DNA of 64,000 nt from Hyphococcus sp. (GCA_028281665.1 JANQJK010000016.1:124001-188000); one strand, 5' to 3'. Shown: positions 49,675-59,871, counted from the first letter of the stretch. Notes: generated by a model not told the origin, from the letters alone. A program made the numbers and translations.

Positions 49675-51894
49675 CTATATGCTCCGAAAGCCCGCGCGCG
49701 TCAGCGGCAACTCGCGTATGCGGGTTCCGGTGGCGGCGAAGATGGCGTTTGTCAGCGCGGGGGCGACCGGGGGCGTGCCCGGTTCGCCCAGCCCGCCGGG
49801 CGGAAGGTCGCTTTTGATGAACCGGACAGGTTGTTCCGGCGCATTGCGGAGGCGGATCATCTCGTAGTCCGGGAAGTTTTGCTGAATAACTTCGCCGTTC
49901 TGAAGCGTGATCTCGCCGAAGAAAACGGCGGACAACGCAAAGATTACCGATGAGTGGATCTGGGCTTCCGCCGCGTTCGGATTAATCACCTGGCCGCAAT
50001 CGACAACCGAGGTAATGCGATGAATGCGCACCCGGTTGCCATCTTCGATGGTGATCTCCGCGACCTGTCCGACGATTGACGCGAAACTGTCGACGATAGC
50101 GACGCCCTGGCTGGCGCCGGGGGTTTCCGGCCGGCCCCAATTCGCCTCATCTGCGAGCCGTTCCAACACTGCGCGATGGCGCGGATCAGATTTGTGGGCG
50201 TGCCGAAATTCCAGCGGGTCGGCGCCGGCCGTGTGGGCGAGTTCGTCGATAAAGCTCTCGTTGAAAAAGCCCATTTGTGTGAAATCGACGCTGCGCCACG
50301 CGCCGACCGGGATCGGGCTCGGATAGGGATGGCGCGCAATGCGCTTGTTCGGAACGTCATATTGAAATGCAAATGGCCGCTCCGAATCAGGCATCCCGGC
50401 GTCGGAATAGACATAGGCGTGGGATATCGCGCTGATCTTGCCGTCTTCCACGAGACCGCTCATGCGTGAAACGACGGCGGGGCGGTAGAAGTCGTTGGTC
50501 ATGTCCTGTTCGCGCGACCAGATCAGTTTCACCGGGGCGCCGATTTCCGCCGCGGCGCGCACGGCTTGTACGACGTTATCTGTCCTGCCGCGTCTGCCAA
50601 AACCGCCGCCAAGATATGTGTTGTGGACGGTGACGTCGCTTTTTTTCAGGCCCAGCGCGCTGGCGGCGTCGTCGCGCGCCTCAATCGGGTTTTGATGGCC
50701 GACCCACACGTCGCATTTGCCGTCGCGAACCGATGCGGTGCAGTTCATCGGCTCCATGGTTGCGTGGGCAAGATAGGGGACTGCATATTCAACCGAAATC
50801 GCGTCGGCCGCTTGCAACAATGTCGCCGCGTTCCCGGACTTATCCATAATTTCTTCATGCCGCGTTTCGCCGAGATGGGCGTTATGCATTGCGCGCAAGG
50901 CATCGCTTGTCAGCGTGGCGTCGCCGCCTTCCCATCGTATATCAAGCTGGCGGAGTGCGTTCGACGCCTCCCAATAGCTGTCGGAAGCGACAATGACGGC
51001 GTCTCCAAGATTGACAATTTTCTGCGCCGCGTTCCCGGGATCTTCAATGTTGATGGCGCGTGCGCCGAATACAGGCGCCTGCGCGATGGCGGCGTACTTC
51101 ATCCCCGGCACGATCACGTCCATGCCGAATTGCGCCTCGCCGGTGACTTTCTCCGGCAAATCCAGACGGCGTTTGGGCGCGCCGACAATTTTGTAGTCCT
51201 TCGGCGCTTTCAGCGTCGGCTTCAGGTTGGGCGCAAAACGCGCGGCCGCCGCCGCAAAGGCGCCAAAAGGGGCCGAGCGGTCTGATGCATCGTGATAGAG
51301 ACGGCTGTTTTCAGCGCGCAGTGAGTTTGCCGACACGCCCCATTCTTCCGCCGCCGCGCGCATCAGCATTTCGCGCGCCGCCGCGCCGGCGCGGCGCATG
51401 CCGTAATACCCAGTCAACCGGATGGCGGTGCTGCCGCCGGTTATTTGCCCGACGAGACCTTTCGAAATCTGCAGGAATGCAAAATCAAGCATCGGATAGA
51501 CGAAACCGGGAATCTGTGCGCCTTCGCCAACGATGTATCCGCGACCGAGGTCGCTATTGATGTAGTTGTCGTCCGCCGGCGCCTGCTGGATCGCAACGGT
51601 GTCCCAGTCGGCTTCCATTTCCTCGGCCAGCATTTGCGCAAGGCCTGTGCCGACGCCCTGACCCATCTCCGAGTGCGGAATAATAACCGTGAGCTGATTG
51701 TCGGGCGTTAACTTCACCCATGTGTTGAGGATGACTTCATCGCCGGACGCTGCGTCATCGCGATGCATTTTCAGCCGGTTCGGCGAAAGCGTCAGACCAA
51801 GTGCGACGCCGCCGCCGACGACCCCGGTGGAAACAAGAAATGTGCGGCGTGCAATTTTTGCGACATTCGACGACGGCTTTGTATGATTGCTCAT
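49675..51894 (-). CDS. Molybdopterin-binding oxidoreductase large subunit, isoquinoline 1-oxidoreductase beta type
   Basis: The 739-residue protein has a Tat-type N-terminus (RRTFLVSTGVVGGGVALGL) and xanthine-dehydrogenase-family blocks: IIPHSEMGQGVGTGLAQMLA, HATMEPMNCTASV, NTYLGGGFGRRGR, PIPVGAWRSVDFTQ, and GGLGEPGTPPVAPALTNAIF with the Glu base. The cofactor is molybdopterin, and hydroxylation of an N-heterocycle or oxidation of an aldehyde is the likely reaction. Its 2Fe-2S partner gene lies 3 bases upstream. The substrate is unknown. Confidence 0.9.
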   Translation of the reverse strand: MSNHTKPSSNVAKIARRTFLVSTGVVGGGVALGLTLSPNRLKMHRDDAASGDEVILNTWVKLTPDNQLTVIIPHSEMGQGVGTGLAQMLAEEMEADWDTVAIQQAPADDNYINSDLGRGYIVGEGAQIPGFVYPMLDFAFLQISKGLVGQITGGSTAIRLTGYYGMRRAGAAAREMLMRAAAEEWGVSANSLRAENSRLYHDASDRSAPFGAFAAAAARFAPNLKPTLKAPKDYKIVGAPKRRLDLPEKVTGEAQFGMDVIVPGMKYAAIAQAPVFGARAINIEDPGNAAQKIVNLGDAVIVASDSYWEASNALRQLDIRWEGGDATLTSDALRAMHNAHLGETRHEEIMDKSGNAATLLQAADAISVEYAVPYLAHATMEPMNCTASVRDGKCDVWVGHQNPIEARDDAASALGLKKSDVTVHNTYLGGGFGRRGRTDNVVQAVRAAAEIGAPVKLIWSREQDMTNDFYRPAVVSRMSGLVEDGKISAISHAYVYSDAGMPDSERPFAFQYDVPNKRIARHPYPSPIPVGAWRSVDFTQMGFFNESFIDELAHTAGADPLEFRHAHKSDPRHRAVLERLADEANWGRPETPGASQGVAIVDSFASIVGQVAEITIEDGNRVRIHRITSVVDCGQVINPNAAEAQIHSSVIFALSAVFFGEITLQNGEVIQQNFPDYEMIRLRNAPEQPVRFIKSDLPPGGLGEPGTPPVAPALTNAIFAATGTRIRELPLTRAGFRSI

Positions 51895-51897
51895 GGC

Positions 51898-52365
51898 TTA
51901 AGCCTCCCGCCGGGCGCGTGCAGCGGCGTGAATCGCCGTTCTCACCCGTTCGTAGGTTCCGCAGCGGCAAATGTTGGTGATGGCGTTGTCGATGTCTTCA
52001 TCGCTCGGGTCGGGGTTCTGATCCAGTAGCGCTTCCGCCGCCATGATCATGCCGGACTGGCAATAGCCGCATTGCGGCGCCTGATGCTCAAGCCATGCCG
52101 ATTGCACCGCCGACAATTCGCCGGGCGCGGGCGCAACGCCTTCAATCGTTTTGATTTCGGCGCCTTCGATGGCGGCGACAGGCATGACGCAGGTCCGCGT
52201 CGCGACGCCGTTTATGTGAACTGTGCAGGCGCCGCAGGCGGCGATGCCGCATCCGAATTTTGTGCCGGTCATCTCAAGTTTTTCGCGCAACACCCAAAGC
52301 AGCGGCATGTCCTGAGGCGCCTCGACGGCGGTCGCCTTGCCGTTTAGGGTAAAGGAAATTTTCAT
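51898..52365 (-). CDS. 2Fe-2S subunit of the isoquinoline 1-oxidoreductase-type enzyme
   Basis: The 155-residue protein has a plant-ferredoxin 2Fe-2S cluster (KFGCGIAACGACTVHING with a later TRTCVMP) and a second cluster domain (CGYCQSGMIMAAEALL, ICRCGTYERVRTAI). This is the small alpha subunit of xanthine-dehydrogenase-family enzymes. It passes electrons from the molybdenum subunit encoded next. It has no signal and is presumably carried out with its partner's Tat signal. Confidence 0.93.
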   Translation of the reverse strand: MKISFTLNGKATAVEAPQDMPLLWVLREKLEMTGTKFGCGIAACGACTVHINGVATRTCVMPVAAIEGAEIKTIEGVAPAPGELSAVQSAWLEHQAPQCGYCQSGMIMAAEALLDQNPDPSDEDIDNAITNICRCGTYERVRTAIHAAARARREA

Positions 52366-52508
52366 GATCTCACCTGTTTTCGGAATGAGCCGGCGCCGGC
52401 TGCATCAAAAAACTATAGAACAGTTTGTCGCGCCGCGTTAGAAAAATATCAGTGCACGCATGCAGATGTGAACGGGCCTTGTTGAATTTGTCGCCGCCCA
52501 CGGGGCGT

Positions 52509-53705
52509 ATGGAGAATGACTTGACAACGTCACAGCGAGCGCCGGGCATCCCGGGAACCATCTTGATCGCCGCTGCCGTCTTGCTGCTTGCCGTTCCGTT
52601 TGCTGCAAATGCGCAGGAACGTGCGCGCGATCTGGGTATTGTGCCTGGCATATTGGCGCCGGGGCCACTCAACGCCATTACCGATGTGGAGGGCGTGCGC
52701 GTCGGGCATGTAACGCTCAACAAGGGCTCCGACATACGCACAGGCGCGACGGCAATTGTTCCGCATGGGGGCAATCTTTATCAGGACAAGGTTCCGGCCG
52801 GCGTGGTTGTCGGCAACGGTTTTGGGAAGCTGATGGGCGCAACCCAAATTCAGGAGCTTGGAGAGATCGAAACTCCAATTATTCTTACGAATACGTTGAA
52901 CGTCGCTGAAGGCGCGATCGCGGCGATAGAATGGACGCTGGATCAGCCGGGCAACGAACGTGTTCGGTCTGTGAACGCCGTTGTCGGCGAGACGAACGAC
53001 TCTCGCCTCAACAATATTCGCAAGCGCGCGCTGACGGCGGACGTCATCCGACGGGCAATCGAAAATGCTGCATCGGGGCCTGTTGCCGAAGGCGCGGTCG
53101 GCGCCGGGCGCGGCACGGTTTCCTTCGGCTGGAAAGGCGGCATCGGCACGAGTTCGCGCGAGTTGCCCGCCGCGCTTGGCGGTTACACCGTTGGCGTTCT
53201 CGTGCAGTCAAATTATGGCGGCGTGCTCGTGGTGGACGGGACGCCGGTGGGCGAGCGACTGGGCCGGTACTTTCTCAGCAATCATGTGGACAATGGCGAC
53301 GCCGACGGCTCGATCATGATCGTCGTTGCGACCGATGCGCCGCTGTCCGACCGCAATCTTGAGCGGTTGGCGCGACGCGCTCTCGCGGGTCTGGCGCGGA
53401 CCGGCGCGTCCTTGACCAATGGCTCCGGCGATTATGTCATCGCCTTCTCAACGGCGGAAACCGTGCGCAGGACGCCGGCGCGGCGGAGTGGCGTCGCCCG
53501 TTTGGAGGAACTCCCGAACGATCTCTTTTCGCCATTGTCCCAGGCGGTGATCGAGGCGACCGAAGAAGCCATCCTGAATTCGCTCTTCATGGCCGAAACG
53601 GTTGAGGGATATGATACCGCGCGCGATGCGCCCGCCCGCGTCGAAGCGCTGCCGCTGGACAAGGTTCGCGCAATCCTTGCGGATGAGCGGGGAACGGACG
53701 ATTAA
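52509..53705 (+). CDS. P1 family peptidase (DmpA/BapA-type N-terminal nucleophile aminopeptidase), exported
   Basis: The 398-residue protein has a signal or anchor helix (IPGTILIAAAVLLLAVPFAA). Family motifs follow: LGIVPGILAPGPLNAITDVE with GVRVGHVTL, IRTGATAIVPHGGN, ILTNTLNVAEGAIAA, VGETNDSRLNN and GWKGGIGTSSRELP. The nucleophile is Ser268 in ADGSIMIVVATDAPL, where the precursor cleaves itself between Gly and Ser. Members are D-/L- and beta-peptidyl aminopeptidases. The ATG at 52509 is chosen because it puts the hydrophobic helix near the N-terminus. It is divergent from the oxidoreductase pair. Confidence 0.87.
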   Translation: MENDLTTSQRAPGIPGTILIAAAVLLLAVPFAANAQERARDLGIVPGILAPGPLNAITDVEGVRVGHVTLNKGSDIRTGATAIVPHGGNLYQDKVPAGVVVGNGFGKLMGATQIQELGEIETPIILTNTLNVAEGAIAAIEWTLDQPGNERVRSVNAVVGETNDSRLNNIRKRALTADVIRRAIENAASGPVAEGAVGAGRGTVSFGWKGGIGTSSRELPAALGGYTVGVLVQSNYGGVLVVDGTPVGERLGRYFLSNHVDNGDADGSIMIVVATDAPLSDRNLERLARRALAGLARTGASLTNGSGDYVIAFSTAETVRRTPARRSGVARLEELPNDLFSPLSQAVIEATEEAILNSLFMAETVEGYDTARDAPARVEALPLDKVRAILADERGTDD

Positions 53706-53753
53706 CAGCCTGTCGGAAATGCGCGGCGAAAGCGCGGGCGTATCGCTATCCCC

Positions 53754-55343
53754 TTAGGGCGTATAATATGTCGGCGAGCCTGGTCCGACCGGCAGATTGA
53801 GTCCGAAGGTCCAGAGGACGAAGAATACCGACCAGGCAAATATAAAGAATATCGTGTAGGGCAGCATCATCGCGATTAGCGTGCCGACGCCGAGATTTTT
53901 GTCGTAGCGCGAAGCCCAGGCCAGGATCAGTCCGAAATAGCTCATCATGGGCGTAATGATATTGGTAGAGGAATCTCCAATCCGGTACGCCGCTTGAATC
54001 GCTTCCGGCGAGTATCCGATCAGCATCAGCATCGGCACGAAAATCGGCGCGGTGACCGCCCATTGCGCAGACGCCGAGCCAAGCGAGAGATTGATGACGG
54101 CGCATATCAGGATGAAGACGAAAAAGACGCCGGGGCCGGTCATGCCTGTGTCCTGCAGGAATTGCGCGCCCGTGACCGCGCTGATGGCGCCGAGATTGGT
54201 CCAGCCGAAGAAGGCCACAAACTGCGCCGCGAAAAAGACAAGCACAATATACAGGCCCAGCGAGGACAGCGCCGCAGCCATGGCGTTGATGATGTCGCGA
54301 TCGGTTTTCATCGTACCGACGGCGCGCCCATAGGCGTATCCGGTGACAACGAAGAAAATCAGTATCCAGACGACAAAGCCGCGGAAGAAAGGCGAGTTGA
54401 TGCGGTCGCCGGTTTCAGGATTGCGCAGAACGCCCCATTCCGGAATGAGCGTAAACGCCATAAACGCAAAGACGCTGAACACGGCGAGACCCGCCCAGAG
54501 AAGACCCTTCTTCTCCTCGCCGGTCAGTCGCTCCATCATGCGTTTGTCGAGGATCGTTGGATCCGCGCCGGAGGGATCGTATTTGCCGAGCTTTGGCTCG
54601 ACGATGAAGATCGTAACGAGCGAGCCGATTATGGTGATGAGAAAGGTTGACGCGACCATGAAGTACCAGTTGGCGGTCGCCACGACGATATAGTCCGGGT
54701 CGATCAGCCGCGCGGCCTCCTGCGTAATGCCGGCGAGAAGCGGGTCGATCGTGCCGATCAGGAGATTGGCGCTGTAGCCGCCGGAGACGCCCGCGAACGC
54801 CGCCGCCATGCCGGCGAGGGGATGGCGGTCCAGCGCATAGAAGATTGCGGCCGCAAGGGGGATCAGCACGACATAGCCGACCTCCGAGGCGGTGTTCGAG
54901 ACGATGCCCGCAAAAACGATGGCCACCGTCACCACATGGCGCGGCGCCGACAGCACCATGGCGCGCACGGCCGCGGACAGGAGCCCGGATTTTTCCGCAA
55001 CGCCGACGCCGAGCATGGCGACCAGCACGACGCCGAGGGGCGCAAAGCCGGTAAAGTTTGTGACGAGGTTTGTGAAGATGCGCCTGACGCCGTCGCCGTT
55101 CATGAGGCTGACCGCGCGGATCATGCCGTCCTCTGCCACGCCGCGACCGCCGGCGGGCCGCGGGTCTTCAACCGCCAGCCCGATCCAGCCGAAAAAGCCC
55201 GACAGGAACACGATGCCCACAGCCAGAACGGCAAAGAGCGTCACCGGATGGGGCAACAGATTGCCCAGCCATTCTACGGTGTCGAGAAAACGGGTGAAGG
55301 CGTTGCGGCGGGGTGCGGCCGCCTGCGGCTGCCCAGTCGGCAT
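53754..55343 (-). CDS. AbgT family transporter
   Basis: The 529-residue membrane protein has about a dozen helices and the AbgT signatures: FTGFAPLGVVLVAMLGVGVA, ASEVGYVVLIPLAAAIFYAL, AFAGVSGGYSANLLIGTIDP, and MSYFGLILAWASRYDKNLGV near the end. The family covers p-aminobenzoyl-glutamate importers and sulfonamide-exporting pumps. The ATG at 55343 has GGAG 7 bases before it. It is convergent with the P1 peptidase. Confidence 0.92.
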   Translation of the reverse strand: MPTGQPQAAAPRRNAFTRFLDTVEWLGNLLPHPVTLFAVLAVGIVFLSGFFGWIGLAVEDPRPAGGRGVAEDGMIRAVSLMNGDGVRRIFTNLVTNFTGFAPLGVVLVAMLGVGVAEKSGLLSAAVRAMVLSAPRHVVTVAIVFAGIVSNTASEVGYVVLIPLAAAIFYALDRHPLAGMAAAFAGVSGGYSANLLIGTIDPLLAGITQEAARLIDPDYIVVATANWYFMVASTFLITIIGSLVTIFIVEPKLGKYDPSGADPTILDKRMMERLTGEEKKGLLWAGLAVFSVFAFMAFTLIPEWGVLRNPETGDRINSPFFRGFVVWILIFFVVTGYAYGRAVGTMKTDRDIINAMAAALSSLGLYIVLVFFAAQFVAFFGWTNLGAISAVTGAQFLQDTGMTGPGVFFVFILICAVINLSLGSASAQWAVTAPIFVPMLMLIGYSPEAIQAAYRIGDSSTNIITPMMSYFGLILAWASRYDKNLGVGTLIAMMLPYTIFFIFAWSVFFVLWTFGLNLPVGPGSPTYYTP

Positions 55344-55435
55344 ATGGGTCTCCAATCGAGCGAGTCGCTGATGTCGCCGCAATTGGAGAGTGATCGGCCC
55401 GTATAATCAACCGGTAAGCGAATGCCGCCGCGCCG

Positions 55436-56662
55436 TTAGGCCGGCCGCACCAGCGTCGCCTGGCGCACATTCGTCGTATCGGCGCGGAAGCCGGCTTCGC
55501 AATAAGCGAGATAGAACCGCCAGAGTTTCTTGAACCGATCGTCAAAGCCAAGGGGCGCGATGTCGTCCCAGGCGCCCATGAACCGTCGATGCCACTCATT
55601 GAGCGTGCGGGCGTAGTCCTCGCCAAATTCCGCCACGGACTGGACGGTAAGGCCGGCCTTGTCGGACAGCTGTTTCAGGATGGCAGGGCTGGGCAGCACG
55701 CCGCCGGGGAACACATAGCGCTGGATGAAGTCCGTCGATCGCAGATAGTTTTCATAAAAACGGTCGGCGATGGTGATGATCTGGAGTCCGGCTGCGCCGC
55801 CGGGTTTCAGCGCGCTGCGCAGCTTGTCGAAATAGGCCGGCCAATATTCCTTGCCGACGGCTTCGAACATTTCGATCGAGGCGATCTTGTCAAAACGTTC
55901 TTCCACATCGCGATAATCTTGCAGCCTGAACGACACGCGTTCTGCAAGACCTTCTTCAAAAGCGCGCTTCTTTGCGTATTCGAGTTGCGACGGCGACAGC
56001 GTCAGTCCGGTCACTTTGGCGCCGCGCTCCTTCGCTGCATGCACGGCGAAGCCGCCCCAGCCCGATCCGATTTCGAGGACGGTTTCATCCGGTTTCAAGT
56101 CGATGGACTGGGCGAGCGTGCGATACTTTATTTCCTGCGCTGTTGAAAGGTCGACGTCCGGCGTCGGGTATCGCGCGGACGAATAAGTCATCGTCCGGTC
56201 AAGCCACTTTTCGTAAAACTCGTTACCGAGATCATAGTGCGCCATGATGTTCCGGCGCGCGCCGGAGCGCGTGTTTTTGTTCAGCGTGTGGCGGACATTG
56301 TTGATCCAGTCGATCAGGAAAGAGGCCTTGAACGCTTCCTGCACAAGATCGGCATTGCGGGCAAAGATATACAGGACGCCGGCGAGGTCCGGCGTTTCCC
56401 ATTGTCCGTCTGCGTAGCTTTCGTAAAACCCGATATCCCCGCCGACGATTGAGCGCCAAGCAAACGCGAAATCGCGCACGACAATAAGCGCCTTTGCGTC
56501 GGTTTCTTCTACGCCAGAAAAGACAAGGCGGCGCCCGTCGGGCAGGAGAAAGGTCAGTTCGCCATATTGGATGCGCGCCGCAAGGCGGCAGGCCTGACGA
56601 AAGAAGAACGGCAATCCGTTAAGATCGGCTGGCGATGGCGTGCGTTTCGTTCCCATAGTCAT
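55436..56662 (-). CDS. Cyclopropane-fatty-acyl-phospholipid synthase-type methyltransferase
   Basis: The 408-residue protein has the SAM site VLEIGSGWGGFAVHAA with KVTGLTLSPSQLEYAKKRA, ARYPTPDVDLSTAQEIKYRT before it, and IASIEMFEAVGKEYWPAYFD, FVFPGGVLPSPA-like (RYVFPGGVLPSP) and RTLNEWHRRF as family marks. It adds a methylene to phospholipid acyl chains, or is one of the related methyltransferases of photolyase-linked clusters. It overlaps the photolyase stop as ATGA and so forms an operon with it. Confidence 0.9.
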   Translation of the reverse strand: MTMGTKRTPSPADLNGLPFFFRQACRLAARIQYGELTFLLPDGRRLVFSGVEETDAKALIVVRDFAFAWRSIVGGDIGFYESYADGQWETPDLAGVLYIFARNADLVQEAFKASFLIDWINNVRHTLNKNTRSGARRNIMAHYDLGNEFYEKWLDRTMTYSSARYPTPDVDLSTAQEIKYRTLAQSIDLKPDETVLEIGSGWGGFAVHAAKERGAKVTGLTLSPSQLEYAKKRAFEEGLAERVSFRLQDYRDVEERFDKIASIEMFEAVGKEYWPAYFDKLRSALKPGGAAGLQIITIADRFYENYLRSTDFIQRYVFPGGVLPSPAILKQLSDKAGLTVQSVAEFGEDYARTLNEWHRRFMGAWDDIAPLGFDDRFKKLWRFYLAYCEAGFRADTTNVRQATLVRPA

Positions 56663-58122
56663 AAGCGTGACCCGGCTTTGGCCTCATCATAGCGTTCAAG
56701 TGCGCGGCGGCGAGCCTGTCCGTGATCTAAAATAGGCATCGGATAGGTTTTTCCAAGGCTTACGCCCGCCCGCCGCAACACATCCTCTGGCGCTTCCCAG
56801 GGCGCGTGAATGTATTTTGACGGCATTTTTGCAAGTTCCGTGACAAATTCGCGGACATAATCCCCCTCCGGATCGAATTTTTTTCCCTGCGTCACGGGGT
56901 TGAAAATCCGGAAATATGGGGCGGCGTCAGCGCCGCAGCCGGCGACCCATTGCCAGCTCGCGGCGTTATTGGCGAGATCGGCGTCAACAAGCGTGTCCCA
57001 GAACCAGGCTTCGCCTTTCTGCCATGGAACAAGCAGGTCTTTTATCAGGAAGCTCGCCGCAATCATTCGCACGCGATTGTGCATCCACCCGGTGCGCCAA
57101 AGCTGCCTCATGCCCGCATCGACAATCGGATACCCGGTAAGGCCCTTTTCCCATGCCTTGAGTCCCGCGTTGTCTTTGCGCCAGGAAAAATTTGTGAACT
57201 CCTTGCGCAGGGGCGCCTCCGGCAGGTCGCCATGATGAAAAAGGAGATTGTAGGAAAACTCCCGCCAGGCGATCTCCGAGAGGAATTTCTCGCCGGCGCC
57301 GGGGGATATTTCGCCGGCGTCGATGCGCGCGTGCGTTTCCCGCCAGATCGTCAGAGGGCTGATTTCGCCGAACGCAAGGTGGGGAGACAGTCGGGACGTG
57401 TACTCACGATCCGGGCGGTCTCGCCCATCCGCATAATGATTAATGGCGCCGTTCAGAAAGCCGATAAGCCGGTCGCGCGCGCCCTTCTCGCCGGGCGACC
57501 AGACGGAACCGATTTCCTCCGCCCAATTCGGACTGGTCGGTAAAAGGTTCCAGTCCTCAACTGCGTCTGAAGCCGGATAGCGGGCTGGGCCGGCAATCTT
57601 TTTCAAGGCAGGGGCAGGGGTTGCGCGAGCGGGACCGGCCTTTTGCAATGCGCGCCAGAATGGCGTGAAGACTTTGAAGTGCCCACCGGTTTTGGTTTGC
57701 AGCTCCCACGGCTCGCGCAGCAGACCGCCATTGTATGACTTGACGACGACGCCCTCTGCGACGAGCGACGCTTTCAGGGCTTTGTCGGTCTCCACGTAAG
57801 CGGGATAATAACGCCGGTTCCAGTAAACGGCGCCAGCGCCGGTTTCCTCGATCAGCGCCTTTAAGACATCGGCCGTTGCGCCGCGCCGAAGGATTAACCT
57901 TGCGCCGGCAGCGGTCAGTGCGGCGTCGAGGGACGATAGCGAATGATGCAGCCACCAGCGCGATGCGGCGCCTGGCGCATGGGGCGCGCTTTCGTCGAGC
58001 ACGAACACAGGCAGCACCGGCGCGCCGCTTTCGCGCGCATGAAAAAGGGCCGGGTTGTCGGCGATCCGGAGATCGTTCCGGAGCCAGACGAGCGCCGGCG
58101 CCGGGTGGGTTTTTTCGGACAT
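56659..58122 (-). CDS. phrB: Deoxyribodipyrimidine photolyase
   Basis: The 487-residue photolyase has an N-terminal antenna domain (LVWLRNDLRIADNPALFHAR) and a C-terminal FAD domain (FLSEIAWREFSYNLLFHHGD, MRQLWRTGWMHNRVRMIAAS with FLIKDLLVPW, and DADLANNAASWQWVAGCGAD). These are class I CPD-photolyase marks, including the Trp/Asn pocket and the WMHNR motif. It repairs pyrimidine dimers in UV-damaged DNA using blue light. It overlaps the cyclopropane-synthase gene and leads the operon. Confidence 0.95.
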   Translation of the reverse strand: MSEKTHPAPALVWLRNDLRIADNPALFHARESGAPVLPVFVLDESAPHAPGAASRWWLHHSLSSLDAALTAAGARLILRRGATADVLKALIEETGAGAVYWNRRYYPAYVETDKALKASLVAEGVVVKSYNGGLLREPWELQTKTGGHFKVFTPFWRALQKAGPARATPAPALKKIAGPARYPASDAVEDWNLLPTSPNWAEEIGSVWSPGEKGARDRLIGFLNGAINHYADGRDRPDREYTSRLSPHLAFGEISPLTIWRETHARIDAGEISPGAGEKFLSEIAWREFSYNLLFHHGDLPEAPLRKEFTNFSWRKDNAGLKAWEKGLTGYPIVDAGMRQLWRTGWMHNRVRMIAASFLIKDLLVPWQKGEAWFWDTLVDADLANNAASWQWVAGCGADAAPYFRIFNPVTQGKKFDPEGDYVREFVTELAKMPSKYIHAPWEAPEDVLRRAGVSLGKTYPMPILDHGQARRRALERYDEAKAGSRL

Positions 58123-58202
58123 AAATCAACTACGTAGCGCCCGGGTGGACCGGATTAACGATAATGGATAAAAAGGCCAGAGTTGTCTGCGGGGTGGGAT
58201 TG

Positions 58203-58712
58203 ATGAGTTTGGGTGATTTTATTGCTGCATTGCAATCGGTCGAGTTGCCGGTCGTCGGTATGTTGACGCCGGAGCTTGCGCTTTTTGCGTTGTCCGTTGC
58301 TTTTTTCGGCTTCGGGACGGCGATTTGTGCGATGGCGGTGAAAGCGTCGAACGGCGCGCGGGACGCCCGCGAGGACGCGCGGCTGATGATGCGAACCGTA
58401 CAGGATTACGCTGTTGAAGTTCGCCAGCTCGCCGCACGCGCGGAGAAAGCCGATCTTTCCGGGCATGCGTCGAACAACGGCGCGCCGCAGGAAGGCCTCT
58501 CCGAACGCATTCAGGGGGTTCGCGTCGGTGCGCGCAACGACACCGAAGAAGCGAGCCTGACGGTTGAAGAAGCCGACGATGGCGTTCTCGCCGATGAGGC
58601 CGAACTAGAAGCGATTGTTGAAGATGAAGACGCCAATGCGCGCCTTGCTGACGCAACCCGCGCGGCTACGGAGCCACGCTCGCTTCTTTCCGGCATGTTG
58701 CGTCGCCGCTAG
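58203..58712 (+). CDS. Hypothetical membrane protein with acidic tail
   Basis: The 169-residue protein starts MSLGDFIAALQSVELPVVGM with a membrane helix at about residues 25-47 (LALFALSVAFFGFGTAICAM). A helical coiled region (ARDAREDARLMMRTVQDYAV, VRQLAARAEKA) and a very acidic tail (SLTVEEADDGVLADEAELEA) follow. It ends in a basic LSGMLRRR. An upstream ATG at 58164 lacks a ribosome-binding site, so the later one with GGGGTGGG is preferred. Family unknown. Confidence 0.6.
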   Translation: MSLGDFIAALQSVELPVVGMLTPELALFALSVAFFGFGTAICAMAVKASNGARDAREDARLMMRTVQDYAVEVRQLAARAEKADLSGHASNNGAPQEGLSERIQGVRVGARNDTEEASLTVEEADDGVLADEAELEAIVEDEDANARLADATRAATEPRSLLSGMLRRR

Positions 58713-58715
58713 TGA

Positions 58716-59582
58716 CTAAGAGATCTCTTTCAAATAGGCCCTGAATTCCGCGCCGAGTTCAGGGTGCGCTGCGCCGAGGGCGGCGTTGGCTTTCAGGAAG
58801 CCGAGCTTCGAGCCGCAATCGTAAATTCCGCCATCGCAAATCACGGCGTGAAAAGTCTGTGCGCCGTTAAGCGTGTTCATTGAATCCGTAAGCTGGATCT
58901 CGCCTCCGGCGCCGGCGCCCTGTTTTTCGAGCAGCTGGAAGATATCCGGCTGCAGAACGTATCGCCCGATAATGCGGAAGTTCGATGGCGCGTCAGCGGG
59001 CGCCGGTTTTTCAACCATGCCGGACATCTCAATGAGATTGTCCCGGCGCGACTTCGGCGCGATGACGCCGTACTTCGCCGTATCTTCCTTGGGCACTTCT
59101 TCGACAGCGACCAGATTGCCGCCGACCTCCTTGTAGGCGTCCACCATCTGACGCAGAAAACCGGGGCGGCGCGCCACGATTTCATCGGGAAGGGAGACCG
59201 CGAACGGCTCGTCGCCCACAAGCTCGCGGGCGCACCAGACCGCATGTCCAAGGCCGAGGGGCGCCTGTTGTCGCGTATAGGAGACGGCGCCGGCCGTCGG
59301 AACGGTTTTTTCCACTTCCTCAAGGATCGCCGTTTTTGATTTTTGCTTAAGCGTTGCTTCCAGCTCGAATGCGTGATCGAAATAATCCTCGATTGCGCCC
59401 TTGCCGCGCCCGGTGACGAGGACGACCTGCTCGATCCCCGCGTCGCGCGCTTCATCGACCACATAATCGATGAGCGGACGGTCGACGACGGTCAGGAGTT
59501 CCTTGGGAATCGATTTCGTTGCAGGCAGAACCCGCGTGCCGAGCCCGGCGACAGGGATGACAACTTTACGGATCGGTTTCAT
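58716..59582 (-). CDS. galU: UTP-glucose-1-phosphate uridylyltransferase
   Basis: The 288-residue enzyme makes UDP-glucose from UTP and glucose-1-phosphate, a precursor of surface polysaccharides. The nucleotidyltransferase signature VIPVAGLGTRVLPATKSIPK is at the N-terminus, with LPDEIV (metal Asp), KYGVIAPKSRR, GMVEKPAPADAPSNFRIIGR and EIQLTDSMNTL after it. The start at 59582 (MKPIRKV) has GGGAG upstream. It is convergent with the acidic-tail membrane protein. Confidence 0.95.
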   Translation of the reverse strand: MKPIRKVVIPVAGLGTRVLPATKSIPKELLTVVDRPLIDYVVDEARDAGIEQVVLVTGRGKGAIEDYFDHAFELEATLKQKSKTAILEEVEKTVPTAGAVSYTRQQAPLGLGHAVWCARELVGDEPFAVSLPDEIVARRPGFLRQMVDAYKEVGGNLVAVEEVPKEDTAKYGVIAPKSRRDNLIEMSGMVEKPAPADAPSNFRIIGRYVLQPDIFQLLEKQGAGAGGEIQLTDSMNTLNGAQTFHAVICDGGIYDCGSKLGFLKANAALGAAHPELGAEFRAYLKEIS

Positions 59583-59871
59583 GAGGCGAACAAGCTCCCG
59601 GATTGGCAAAAATTCGCCGCCTTATCGGCGGGCCCGAAGCCAAGATCAACCGCTCGCCGGGCGCGCCCGTTAATTTCGCCTTAATTCTCGGTCAATCCGC
59701 CGAAAGACGCCAAAAAATGCCCGGTTAAAGCCTTTCAATAGACCAAACCAGCGGTCATATACTGGGATTGTTACTGGAACTTTCGTTGCGCGTTGATCAT
59801 TTCATTAACCATGCCCTCTAGATTGGGCGGCGGCGAATGGAAGGCCTTACGAACGGAAGGCGGGAGAGGAA